From Ferruginibacter sp. (lineage in GTDB: Bacteria; Bacteroidota; Bacteroidia; Chitinophagales; Chitinophagaceae), in NCBI GenBank assembly GCA_025352525.1, contig JANXTG010000065.1:1-35276 (forward strand): DNA of 35,276 bases, given 5' to 3'. A model generated the notes under the pieces. It did not search any database. It saw only the letters and a program-made list of their open reading frames with translations, and was not told where the DNA came from. This document shows positions 1 to 7,692 of the stretch, piece after piece. The stretch's first letter is position 1. Each line of letters begins with the position of its first letter. Position numbers and translations under genes: made by a program.

Positions 1-1
1 A

Positions 2-1375
2 AATGTAAAGGCGCATAATTATGACAGGGCTTTGCATAGCATAGAAAAAAGTAAGCTTATAAAAAAAGATAGAAATGCATTGCTGTATAATATGGAAATG
101 GGCAAACTTTATTTTTTAAAAAATGATGCTGAAAAAAGTAATTTGTATTTAAACCGTGCAGACGCTATTGTTGAAAGCCAAAAAAAATCGTTGAAAGATA
201 TTGCCCTGGGAAACCTTTTAAATCCCATGCAGCAAACTTACAGGGGCGAAGATTTTGAACAGTTTATGCTTCATTATTACAAAGCTTTAAATTATACAAG
301 ACTCGGGCAAATAGATGAAGCAGTAGTGGAAGCAAGACGCATTACGCTATCAGCCAATACCCAAAATAATAAATTTGCCAATAAAGAAAATCGTTACAGT
401 AGAGATGCATTTGCTCTAAACCTGCAGGGCATGATTTATGAAATGGCAGGCGATATAAACAATGCTTTTATTGCATATAGAAATTCTGCTGATATTTATT
501 TAAAAGCTTCCAACAATTATTATGGCGTAAAAATGCCCCATCAGTTGCAACAGGATTTATTGCGTACAGCAACAGCCATGGATTTTAATGGAGAAGAGAA
601 ACGCTATGAAAAATTATTTAATGCAGGATATATAGATACTAAAACTGTACAGAATGAATTGATTCTTTTTATTGAAGAAGGAGCAGCGCCTGTAAAAGAA
701 GAGAAAAATTTCATACTCACTGCAGGTTCAAACGGTTTAAACAGTTTTAATTATGTAGATGCAGATGGGCTGAATGCAAACTTTAATTTTAATGCAAACG
801 CTTATGGCATTAATGAAGATAAACTTACATCATTACGCGCTTTCAGGTTGTCTCTTCCTGCATATAAATTGCAGTATCAGCAACAGGCCGACATAACAGT
901 AAATACTAATGGGCTGCAATACACACCGGAACTTGCACAAAATTTAAACAGTATAGCGGTTAATGTTTTAAAAGAACGTTTTGTTACAGAAATGGCCAAC
1001 GCTCTGGCAAGGCAATTAACAAAAAAGCTTATTGAAAAAGGTACACAGGCATTAGCAGAAAACGTTGCAAAAAGCAATACGCTAAAACAAACTTTAGACA
1101 GTTCCGAAACAACTAAAGAAAAGCAGAAAAAACAAAATCAACAAAAAGCCGAAATAGTAGGAGAAGTGGCAGGTCTTGTAATGAATGTGTTTAATACTGT
1201 TTCAGAAAAAGCTGATACCCGCAACTGGCAAAGCCTTCCAGCTTTTGTAAGTTATATACGTGTACCCTTACAGAAAGGAGAAAATGTCATTACAGTTAAT
1301 TATAATAGTAAGCCGATTTCTATAAAAGTAAATGGGGCCAAGGGGTTACAAATAAAAGCTGTTATAGTTAATTGA
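2..1375 (+). CDS. COG3014-like TPR protein, 5' end cut by the window edge
   Basis: The frame is open from the first codon of the window (NVKAHNYDRAL...), so the N-terminus lies outside and the TTG at 32 is not a real start. The visible part begins with helical TPR-like repeats, including a segment with YYKALNYTRLGQIDEAVVEA at about residues 95-115. It continues through a lysine- and glutamine-rich linker (about residues 365-385) into a beta-rich C-terminal part. This arrangement fits the uncharacterised COG3014 family, whose members are usually exported lipoproteins; the signal peptide would be upstream of the window. The role is unknown, and a cell-envelope location is inferred from the family only. 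A strong terminator follows 75 bases after the stop, so this is the last gene of its transcript. The family call is moderately sure and the coding call is sure. Confidence 0.8.
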   Translation, partial: NVKAHNYDRALHSIEKSKLIKKDRNALLYNMEMGKLYFLKNDAEKSNLYLNRADAIVESQKKSLKDIALGNLLNPMQQTYRGEDFEQFMLHYYKALNYTRLGQIDEAVVEARRITLSANTQNNKFANKENRYSRDAFALNLQGMIYEMAGDINNAFIAYRNSADIYLKASNNYYGVKMPHQLQQDLLRTATAMDFNGEEKRYEKLFNAGYIDTKTVQNELILFIEEGAAPVKEEKNFILTAGSNGLNSFNYVDADGLNANFNFNANAYGINEDKLTSLRAFRLSLPAYKLQYQQQADITVNTNGLQYTPELAQNLNSIAVNVLKERFVTEMANALARQLTKKLIEKGTQALAENVAKSNTLKQTLDSSETTKEKQKKQNQQKAEIVGEVAGLVMNVFNTVSEKADTRNWQSLPAFVSYIRVPLQKGENVITVNYNSKPISIKVNGAKGLQIKAVIVN

Positions 1376-1449
1376 GGAAAATTTTTAATCATAATATATT
1401 TCTCATTAATAATTAATACCATTTTTAATAAACACTTTATAACTTTATT

Positions 1450-1485
1450 ATACCCATCTGTAAAACTGCAGATGGGTATTTTTTA
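1450..1485 (+). terminator. Rho-independent terminator after the COG3014-like gene
   Basis: An 11-bp perfect stem (ATACCCATCTG at 1450-1460, CAGATGGGTAT at 1469-1479) encloses an 8-base loop and is followed directly by a run of T. There is no matching A-run on the left, so it acts in the plus direction. It separates the upstream gene from the hydrolase that starts at 1500. Confidence 0.9.
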
Positions 1486-1499
1486 TTAATTTATTTTTT

Positions 1500-2624
1500 A
1501 TGCTGAAATTGATTTTTGCTGTTTTGTTGATCATCGTTTCGCTGTTGGTGTTGTTTCCTGCACCTGCAAATTTTTTATGGTTGGTCGCTGTTGTGTTTAC
1601 AAATTTCCCCTACATTTTTATAATGCTTGCTTCAATTTCTTTTTACTTAGGCACGAAAGCAACAAAATACCATTGGCCAATAATGCTGATAAGCCTCGCT
1701 GCATTAATCATTTTTTCATTGCCGGTTGTTGAGGCTTATCGGCAGAAAAAAGATGTGCCACTTTTAATGAAGAATATTTTTGCCGTAAAAGACGAGAATA
1801 GCTTGCCAACTGTTTTTAGCTTTTTTAAAATGTTTTCTGTCAATGTCGATGTGCCTTATAAAACATTTATTTATAAAAATATTGATGCTAAAGATTTGAC
1901 TGCCGATTTTTATCCATCAACGCACAAAATAAAATCACCGCTTGTAATTGTTATCCATGGCGGCTCCTGGCAGGGTGGGGACAGCAAACAATTGCCTGAA
2001 CTGAACAGTTACCTTGCAGAAAAAGGGTTTAATGTAGCAGCAATTAATTACAGATTAGCCCCTGCTTACAAAGCACCTGCGCCGGTTGAAGATACAAGGG
2101 ATGTAATTAATTATTTTTTGCAGCACGCAACTGAATTAAATATTGACAGCAATAATATTGTTTTGCTGGGGCGTTCTGCCGGAGCGCAGATTGCATTAAA
2201 TGCAGCATACGATTTTAAATTGCCAAATATAAAAGGTGTGGTGAGTTACTACGGTCCTGCCGATATGGTGTGGGGTGGACAAATAAAAGTAAGCAAACTT
2301 GTTTTGAACACTGACCTTATTTACGGTAATTATTTTGGGGGAACTTATGAACAGGTACCACAAAAGTTTGTAGAAAGTTCTGCATTAGTAAGTGCTGATA
2401 AATCATCGCCTCCTACATTATTAATACATGGAAACATTGATCCACTTGTGTTTTATTTACATGCAGTTCATTTACAAAAAAAATTGAATGAACTAAAAGT
2501 GCCTAACTACTTTTTAGAATTACCCTTTGCAACACATGGCTGCGATTATAGTTTAAAAGGCCCGGCAGGTCAGGTTTGTACTTATGCGGTAGAGAGATTT
2601 ATAAAGTCTGTAACGGGGAGGTGA
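1500..2624 (+). CDS. Membrane-anchored alpha/beta hydrolase (esterase/lipase-like)
   Basis: The N-terminal 80 residues contain three hydrophobic segments (about 3-20, 26-50 and 60-77) that should anchor the protein in the inner membrane. The rest is an alpha/beta hydrolase domain of the carboxylesterase/lipase type. Visible features are the oxyanion motif HGGSW (153-157), the nucleophile elbow GRSAG with Ser226, Asp314 in HGNIDPL and His346 in FATHGCD, which together make a plausible Ser-Asp-His triad. It would hydrolyse an ester of unknown nature. The ATG at 1500 lies 15 bases after the preceding terminator, so the gene must have its own promoter inside or before the terminator, or depend on readthrough. 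The family call is sure; the substrate cannot be told. Confidence 0.88.
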   Translation: MLKLIFAVLLIIVSLLVLFPAPANFLWLVAVVFTNFPYIFIMLASISFYLGTKATKYHWPIMLISLAALIIFSLPVVEAYRQKKDVPLLMKNIFAVKDENSLPTVFSFFKMFSVNVDVPYKTFIYKNIDAKDLTADFYPSTHKIKSPLVIVIHGGSWQGGDSKQLPELNSYLAEKGFNVAAINYRLAPAYKAPAPVEDTRDVINYFLQHATELNIDSNNIVLLGRSAGAQIALNAAYDFKLPNIKGVVSYYGPADMVWGGQIKVSKLVLNTDLIYGNYFGGTYEQVPQKFVESSALVSADKSSPPTLLIHGNIDPLVFYLHAVHLQKKLNELKVPNYFLELPFATHGCDYSLKGPAGQVCTYAVERFIKSVTGR

Positions 2625-2825
2625 GAATGGTGTTTTAATTATTTTTTTCTAATATAGAACCCATACAAGAAGGCGAATCCACAGTTTTTAAATAAACTGT
2701 TGAAGAAATAAAACCCACTTGTAATAAATGATACCGTTAGAAAATAAACTAATTGTTTGGGTAAAGTTTTCTTGTAACAATTCTTATCCGCACTTGCAAA
2801 TAACGGGATATTGAGAGAATCAGTT

Positions 2826-3524
2826 TTAATAATACATATTTAGCAAATTATTTTGTCCCTTCTTACAAATGATTGAATCTTTTATATCTTGAAACGAATT
2901 ATCAAGAAAACGTTTTTCAACAGTAACTATTGTTTTTATGTCTGCTACGGTATTTATATTTAATGTGGTATCTCCGGCTGCAATCGGCAGAGTTTTAGAA
3001 TAATCAGTAATAAAAATTAAATTTGTGTTCCCATGCAATTCTCTCCATTCGTGAGAAATATTCACAAATTTCAAAACACTATTTTGAATTTTAAATAGTT
3101 TTAAAGTTAATATTGTACTTGGGTAGTACACAATATTTATTGGCGTTTGATTTAAGTTTGAGTCATTTAATGTGCTGATAAAAGAAGTATAAAAACTAGC
3201 CTTAGTTGGTGTAATCAAACTTAAAGAATAATTCTGAAATCGTGATGTATCCACAGTAATGTTAACCTTAAAATTTCCACTTGGATCAGTTTTGCCAGTA
3301 TAAATATCATATTTGTCGCCTGGGCAATAAAAGCAACTACTTCTAAAATATTCCCACCTTAATTTTAATTCTGTATTTCCAAAGCCAAGGTTATTTGTCC
3401 CATCATAAACACGACCTTGTAATGAATAGGTTTTACAATTATTTGTACATTCTAAAAATTGCATATCTTTTTTGCAAGATAAAAGTATAATTAAGATAAG
3501 TACAAATACGGAAGTTATTTTCAT
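2826..3524 (-). CDS. Lipoprotein of unknown function with a carboxypeptidase-regulatory-like fold
   Basis: The N-terminus is a lipoprotein signal peptide ending in a lipobox (ILLSC, Cys17), followed by KKD. The mature part starts with a beta segment, YSLQGRVYDGTNNLGFGNTE, and a later TGKTDPSGNFKVNI stretch. Both resemble the Ig-like carboxypeptidase regulatory domains common in Bacteroidota surface lipoproteins. Four cysteines lie in the first third (CTNNC, SSCFYC). I recognise no enzymatic motif. It stands alone on the minus strand, downstream of the Crp/Fnr-type gene and separated from it by 227 bases with a long hairpin. The lipoprotein call is sure, the fold is an inference and no function is proposed. 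Confidence 0.75.
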   Translation of the reverse strand: MKITSVFVLILIILLSCKKDMQFLECTNNCKTYSLQGRVYDGTNNLGFGNTELKLRWEYFRSSCFYCPGDKYDIYTGKTDPSGNFKVNITVDTSRFQNYSLSLITPTKASFYTSFISTLNDSNLNQTPINIVYYPSTILTLKLFKIQNSVLKFVNISHEWRELHGNTNLIFITDYSKTLPIAAGDTTLNINTVADIKTIVTVEKRFLDNSFQDIKDSIICKKGQNNLLNMYY

Positions 3525-3660
3525 TTTGTTGAGGTTTATGTTAGGATAAGTTTTCTCCTTTCTTTTCTATTTGCAACAAGTTTGCGCTCTTGGGTGCAAA
3601 TAAATATTTAGGTGTAGTAGTATAACAAGACACTAAGGCAGGTACAATAATAATTATCAG

Positions 3661-3687
3661 TATATAATGAAAGGTTTTCATTATATA
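3661..3687. repeat. Perfect 12-bp inverted repeat in the 3525-3751 intergenic gap
   Basis: TATATAATGAAA (3661-3672) and TTTCATTATATA (3676-3687) are exact reverse complements around a 3-base loop. The hairpin lies between the 3' end of the Crp/Fnr-type gene and the 5' end of the lipoprotein gene, both on the minus strand. No convincing U-run follows on either strand. It could be a transcript-end hairpin or an operator ahead of the lipoprotein gene. Nothing else was recognised in this gap. Confidence 0.6.
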
Positions 3688-3751
3688 AAATTATGTCGTG
3701 AACGAGCAAATGCTTGTTGACTTTTGTCAATAAATTTTAAAAAGGTAATGT

Positions 3752-4345
3752 TTAGCTTTTCCCCAACTTGCTTCTCGTTCTGCTGAGGGTTTCGGGAGCT
3801 ACGTTGAGGAAAGAAGCTATATATTTTTGAGGGATATCTTTTAAATATTCAGCATAATTTTCAAGAAAGAAATTGTATTTGGCAGCCGCGTCATGCTTGC
3901 GCAGCATATACAATCGCTGTTCCTGTTTGTAAAAATATTGTTCTGTAATTAGCCGAGTATGATAATTAAATTCAGGAAACCTTTTGTAAATATCCTGCAG
4001 GTCATTAAAAGATAATTTTGCTACAACACAATCTGCCAAAGCTTCTATAGATTCTGTTGCAGGTGTTTGTGTAAAAAAACTTCCAGCCGAAATTACGATG
4101 TGGCCGGTGTACATTATCCGTGAAGTAATTTCTTTATCGCCAATATTGTGATAGGATCTTAAAAGTCCATCGCATAAAAACCACAAGCTTTTGCAAATGT
4201 CTTTTTCAAACAACAATACCTTTCCTTTTTTTACTTCCTCAATTTTAAAATGTTTAATAAATAACAACTTTAATTTTTCGCTTAAAGGTTGTATGTCATT
4301 TAGTATTTCAAATAAGGGAGCAAGTAAAACAATGTTGGTTTCCAA
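3752..4345 (-). CDS. Crp/Fnr-family transcriptional regulator
   Basis: This 197-residue protein has an N-terminal cyclic-nucleotide-binding-like beta roll (about residues 20-115; note EEVKKGKVLLFEKDICKSLW and ASITSRIMY-type strands). A long helix follows, and the C-terminus contains a short winged-helix remnant with IASFLNVAPETLSRTRSKL (about 176-194). This length and layout are typical of the many Bacteroidota Crp/Fnr proteins that are shorter than E. coli Crp. No cysteine cluster for an Fnr-type iron-sulfur centre is visible, and the ligand is unknown. The only in-frame start without a long extension is TTG at 4345. It converges with no gene; RNase G lies upstream on the same strand behind a terminator, so it is probably transcribed alone. 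Confidence 0.85.
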   Translation of the reverse strand: METNIVLLAPLFEILNDIQPLSEKLKLLFIKHFKIEEVKKGKVLLFEKDICKSLWFLCDGLLRSYHNIGDKEITSRIMYTGHIVISAGSFFTQTPATESIEALADCVVAKLSFNDLQDIYKRFPEFNYHTRLITEQYFYKQEQRLYMLRKHDAAAKYNFFLENYAEYLKDIPQKYIASFLNVAPETLSRTRSKLGKS

Positions 4346-4414
4346 ACGTAGTTTTATTTTAAAGCTACTTAATTACAATGTACTAAATTTTAATTTTTTT
4401 AAAAGACAGCAGGC

Positions 4415-4441
4415 AATAAAAAAGCAACCAAATGGTTGCTT
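4415..4441 (-). terminator. Rho-independent terminator for RNase G
   Basis: Read on the minus strand, an 8-bp stem AAGCAACC / GGTTGCTT (4441-4434 with 4429-4422) and a 4-base loop are followed by a U-run (the A-run at 4418-4423 on the plus strand). It lies 13 bases past the RNase G stop codon and ahead of the Crp/Fnr-type gene. Confidence 0.88.
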
Positions 4442-4453
4442 CTTTATAAATTT

Positions 4454-6001
4454 TTATAGTTTTATTTCATCCTCGCCGTCATCAAAAAACCTAAATTCTG
4501 TAAGACTGTAATTTGAATTGGAGATTACTTTTACTTTTTGTTTGTACTTCCAGCTCCATTTCATTCGGCGACTCGGGAAACCACATGTGAGGTAAGTATA
4601 TACAATCGGATGAACCTGAATTGTAAGTGCTTTGTGTTTTTGTGAAATAAGATAATTAAGATTTTTAGCTATTTCATCTTCTAGAATTAATGCGGAAGAA
4701 ATTTTACCTGTACCGTTACAACTTGGGCAAACCTCGCTCGTATTAATATTCATTTCTGGCTTCATACGCTGGCGTGTAACCTGCATAAGACCAAATTTAG
4801 AGATAGGTAAAACTGCATGCTTTGCTCTATCGTGCAGCATAAAACCTTCCATCTCTTCAGAAAGTCTTTTTTTGTTTTCCAGCAATTTCATATCTATAAA
4901 ATCTATGACGATGATACCGCCAAGATCTCTTAAACGAAGTTGCCTTGCTATTTCAGCAGCTGCTTCCAGATTTGTTTCCAGCGCATTTTGCTCTTGGTTG
5001 TTGCTCACACTTTTATAACCACTGTTTACATCTATTACATGTAGAGCTTCTGTATGTTCGATAATAAGATAAGCACCACTTGGCAAATTTACTGTTCTGC
5101 CAAAGGCAGCTTTTACCTGCTTTGTAATGCCGTATTGGTCAAAAATTGGAATGCTACTATTATAATGCGAAATAATATCAACTTTTTGCGGAGCTATCCG
5201 CTGAATATAATTTTTGGTGTCAGTAAAAATAGCTTTGTCATTTACTGTGATTTTATTAAAATCTTCATTTAGCAGATCTCTTAGGATGCTGTTGGTTTTA
5301 CCCTGCTCACTTAAAATTTTTTGCGGCGGTACAGCACCTTTCAACGTTTTCTGTATCCCTTTCCAGGTTTCTTCCAAACTTAAAAGATCTTCGTGCAGTT
5401 CAGCTGCGGGCATGCCTTCTGCAGCAGTACGTACAATAACACCAAGGTTAAATGGTTTTATTGCTTCTATAATTTTTTGTAAACGCTTGCGCTCGTCTGA
5501 AGAATGTATTTTTCGGGAAACAGCTACTATATTGGTGAATGGTGTAACTACTACATACCTGCCCGGTAAAGAAATTTCACAGGTAAGTCTAGGTCCTTTT
5601 TGTGCTATGGGTTCTTTTAAAATTTGAACCAATACATTAGGTTTGCCATTCAGTACTTCTGTAATCTTTCCTGTTTTAATTATTTCAGGCTCTACTTTAA
5701 ATTTTGCGAAATCAAAGCTATTTTCATCATGCTCGTTCATAGCAAGATGGGTAAATTTAAGCAACGATCGTACGAATGGGCTTAAATCTGTGTAGTGAAG
5801 AAAGGCATCTTTTTCAAATCCCACGTCAACAAATGCTGCATTGAGGCCGGGGATTAATTTTTTTACTTTACCTAGGTATATATCACCTGCAGTAAAATTG
5901 GCATCAGCCAATTGGCTGTGCAATTCTACAAGAATTTTGTCTTCAAGCAGGGCAATTTCTGTTCCCTGCTCTGTAGTGTTAATAATGAGTTCTTTTGTCA
6001 A
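4454..6001 (-). CDS. rng: Ribonuclease G/E family endoribonuclease
   Basis: Rne/Rng proteins cleave single-stranded RNA in 5S/16S rRNA maturation and mRNA decay. The N-terminus MTKELIINTTEQGTEIALLE is the family's opening strand. An S1 domain follows from about residue 38 and holds a charged insertion at about 76-105. The catalytic metal-binding aspartates are in HVIDVNSG (Asp324) and IIVIDFIDM (Asp367), and the zinc-link motif is CPSC at 425-428. At 515 residues it is RNase G-sized, lacking the long RNase E scaffold tail. The start is TTG at 6001: an in-frame stop lies shortly upstream and no ATG fits the conserved N-terminus. The 236-base upstream gap holds two long hairpins, so leader-based control is possible. 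The family call is very sure; the choice of Rng over Rne rests on length. Confidence 0.96.
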   Translation of the reverse strand: MTKELIINTTEQGTEIALLEDKILVELHSQLADANFTAGDIYLGKVKKLIPGLNAAFVDVGFEKDAFLHYTDLSPFVRSLLKFTHLAMNEHDENSFDFAKFKVEPEIIKTGKITEVLNGKPNVLVQILKEPIAQKGPRLTCEISLPGRYVVVTPFTNIVAVSRKIHSSDERKRLQKIIEAIKPFNLGVIVRTAAEGMPAAELHEDLLSLEETWKGIQKTLKGAVPPQKILSEQGKTNSILRDLLNEDFNKITVNDKAIFTDTKNYIQRIAPQKVDIISHYNSSIPIFDQYGITKQVKAAFGRTVNLPSGAYLIIEHTEALHVIDVNSGYKSVSNNQEQNALETNLEAAAEIARQLRLRDLGGIIVIDFIDMKLLENKKRLSEEMEGFMLHDRAKHAVLPISKFGLMQVTRQRMKPEMNINTSEVCPSCNGTGKISSALILEDEIAKNLNYLISQKHKALTIQVHPIVYTYLTCGFPSRRMKWSWKYKQKVKVISNSNYSLTEFRFFDDGEDEIKL

Positions 6002-6077
6002 AGTGTAAAAGTTTTCAAGATCTTACACGTTTAAGTCATTTATTAAACAGTATAAACCCCCAACATAATTTTATCAC

Positions 6078-6110
6078 TATACATTTTACAAATATTTTGC
6101 AAAATGTATA
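6078..6110. promoter_or_regulatory. Long hairpin in the leader region of rng
   Basis: TATACATTTT (6078-6087) and AAAATGTATA (6101-6110) are exact reverse complements. Inside them CAAA (6089-6092) can pair with TTTG (6096-6099) around a 3-base loop. It lies 77 bases before the rng start codon on the minus strand and has no U-run, so a leader structure or operator is more likely than a terminator. No function is shown. Confidence 0.5.
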
Positions 6111-6143
6111 ATTAGAATTAAAAAATATTATTGAAGGAAAAAT

Positions 6144-6200
6144 ATAAACTACACTGAACAACAGTAATTTTTTTTGTCGTTCAGTGTACACATAGTTTAT
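6144..6200 (-). terminator. Extended inverted repeat after the COX24-like gene, possible terminator
   Basis: ACACTGAAC (6151-6159) pairs perfectly with GTTCAGTGT (6179-6187). The flanks ATAAACT (6144-6150) and AGTTTAT (6194-6200) pair again across a 6-base bulge. Read on the minus strand, the structure ends 38 bases or more past the small gene's stop and is followed by TATATTTTTCC, a weak U-rich stretch. It may end the upstream transcript or be part of the rng leader. Confidence 0.45.
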
Positions 6201-6237
6201 ACGAAATAAAGCATTTCGCTGCCAATCAAAAAAAGAA

Positions 6238-6327
6238 TTACTTCTTCTTATGACGGTTTTTTCTTAAACGTTTTTTACGCTTGTGAGTAGCTATTTTATG
6301 ACGTTTTCTCTTTTTACCACAAGGCAT
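6238..6327 (-). CDS. Tiny basic AURKAIP1/COX24-domain protein, probable ribosome component
   Basis: A 29-residue frame runs from ATG at 6327 to TAA at 6238. It begins MPCGKKRKRHKIATHKRKK and ends RLRKNRHKKK, so it is almost entirely Lys, Arg and His. This is the pattern of the small Bacteroidota proteins annotated as AURKAIP1/COX24-domain proteins. They are related in sequence to mitochondrial mS38 and to the mycobacterial small-subunit protein bS22, which points to an rRNA-binding ribosomal protein; that role here is inferred from the family. It sits just upstream of rng on the same strand, with rng 236 bases downstream. The clean start and stop, extreme composition and family match make it real despite its size. 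Confidence 0.8.
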   Translation of the reverse strand: MPCGKKRKRHKIATHKRKKRLRKNRHKKK

Positions 6328-6390
6328 AATTGATCTTTTTTGTGTTTAATAAATAATTTTTAAATAATTATATTGTATTGCTACAGTTCG

Positions 6391-7242
6391 TTATTTTAAT
6401 GTTTTAATCCTAGCATCTACTTCTTCAGTATAATGTGGATTGTTCAAAAGGCGCTTGCTGACATTGTACCATTTTACAGCATTCGCTTTGTCACCTTTTC
6501 CCGCATAGGCATCTGCCAGGTAGGCAACTGCTTCAGCATTTTGAGGTTGTAGTGTAACAACTTTATTCAGTCTTTCTATTGATTTATCAAACTGACCGGA
6601 AACTAAACCTCCAACACCAAGCATCATTTGTGCCTGCATATTGTTAGAATCTTTTCTTACAACAGATAAAAGTTGTTGTATTCCCTGCATTGTTTCCTGG
6701 GGGTTTCCATTTCGGCCTTTGCCATAAATGTAACAACTTCCTAAACCTATCTTTAAATCATCGTTATCCGGATTGAGCTTTAAAGCCCTTTCAAACAGAT
6801 TAATTGCAGATGTTGTTTCCCAGTTTAGTTTAACCTCGTCTTTTTCTGCTCTCAGATTGTTTAAAAATATTCGGGATGCAAAGGTGAGGTTTTTTTCTGA
6901 ATTATCCAACTTAGATCCTTCGGAAATATAAAAAGCATAAGGTTCAAATGATTTTGCAGAGTCTTTCCAAAAAGCAGCAAGCGCCTGGTTAGCTTCAATT
7001 TTATTTACTGTGCTGTTTGCTGCAATGAGATTATTAGCTAATTTGTTAGCTATAATATATTGATTGGGAGTAAGTTTTGCTTTTTCAAGACCAATATATT
7101 GCTCAATATCAAAAGCCTTAACACTACTTTTTTCCGTTTTCTCAGCAGCTGCTAAAGATTTATTGCTGGTAGTTCTTCCAAATAAAAAAAGTGCAATAAG
7201 CAGGGCAATTCCTGCTGAAATAAGAATAAGTTGATTTTTCAA
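6391..7242 (-). CDS. Membrane-anchored tetratricopeptide-repeat protein
   Basis: A single N-terminal hydrophobic segment (about residues 4-21, LILISAGIALLIALFLFG) is followed by a soluble domain with TPR units. The clearest repeats are AINLFERALKLNPDNDDLKIGLGSCY (split here as ALKLNPDN at about 155-162), SIERLNKVVTLQPQNAEAVA and AVKWYNVSKRL near the C-terminus. No catalytic motif is visible, and such proteins normally act as scaffolds. It lies between the HU gene (27 bases upstream) and the small COX24-like gene on the same strand, so HU, this gene and perhaps the small gene may be co-transcribed. The TPR class is sure; a specific role is not proposed. Confidence 0.85.
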   Translation of the reverse strand: MKNQLILISAGIALLIALFLFGRTTSNKSLAAAEKTEKSSVKAFDIEQYIGLEKAKLTPNQYIIANKLANNLIAANSTVNKIEANQALAAFWKDSAKSFEPYAFYISEGSKLDNSEKNLTFASRIFLNNLRAEKDEVKLNWETTSAINLFERALKLNPDNDDLKIGLGSCYIYGKGRNGNPQETMQGIQQLLSVVRKDSNNMQAQMMLGVGGLVSGQFDKSIERLNKVVTLQPQNAEAVAYLADAYAGKGDKANAVKWYNVSKRLLNNPHYTEEVDARIKTLK

Positions 7243-7269
7243 TATCTAATTTTGAGCTGCAAAGTTACA

Positions 7270-7590
7270 TTAGTCATCGCTTTCAGCATCAAATTTTGGC
7301 TCAACTTTTATACCGGCGTTTTTTATATCTTTCATAAATTCTTTTGCAGGCTTAAATGCAGGTATAAAATGTTCGGGAATAGCTACTGCAATGTTCTTTT
7401 TAATATTTCTACCGATTTTGGCAGCCCTTTTTTTAACTATAAAACTCCCAAAACCACGTACGTAAAGATTCTCACCTGAGGTAAGTGAACCCTTTATTTC
7501 TTTAAACATGGTTTCTAAAGTAACCAAGACATCTACCTTAGGTATTCCTGTTTTGTCAGAGATTTTATTTATTAGGTCAGCTTTTCTCAT
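7270..7590 (-). CDS. HU-family DNA-binding protein
   Basis: HU/IHF-family proteins bend and compact DNA as dimers. The sequence from MRKADLINKISDKTGIPK shows the helical dimerisation part, and NLYVRGFGSFIVKKRAAK with GRN carries the family signature and the start of the DNA-binding arm (about residues 44-63). The C-terminus extends with KPAKEFMKDIKNAG and an acidic tail, giving 106 residues, slightly longer than E. coli HU. I chose the ATG at 7590; an upstream ATG at 7620 would add ten residues that no HU protein has, and a promoter-like box lies in that stretch. It is divergent from mutY and heads a minus-strand group with the TPR gene. Whether it is HU or an IHF-like subunit cannot be told. 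Confidence 0.92.
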   Translation of the reverse strand: MRKADLINKISDKTGIPKVDVLVTLETMFKEIKGSLTSGENLYVRGFGSFIVKKRAAKIGRNIKKNIAVAIPEHFIPAFKPAKEFMKDIKNAGIKVEPKFDAESDD

Positions 7591-7617
7591 AAGTAAGATA
7601 TTATGGTATGTAATATA

Positions 7618-7625
7618 CAAATATA
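7618..7625 (-). promoter_or_regulatory. Candidate Bacteroidota -7 box ahead of the HU gene
   Basis: Read on the minus strand the sequence is TATATTTG, a full match to the Bacteroidota -7 consensus TAnnTTTG. It would place a transcript start about 20 bases before the chosen HU start codon at 7590. No clear TTG-type -33 element is seen at the expected spacing, so this is a candidate only. Confidence 0.4.
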
Positions 7626-7692
7626 TATTAAATAAAAGAAAATGTATGTTGTATTATATTAAGTTTTGAAAGATTTAGTTTTGCTTGATTCT

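Noticed and set aside
2681-2700. ACAGTTT/AAACTGT inverted repeat after the alpha/beta hydrolase gene as a terminator
   Set aside because: The stem is short and AT-rich and no U-run follows on either strand.
7591-7620. Upstream ATG extension of the HU protein
   Set aside because: The ten extra residues do not fit the HU family, and the candidate -7 box at 7618-7625 overlaps the upstream ATG.
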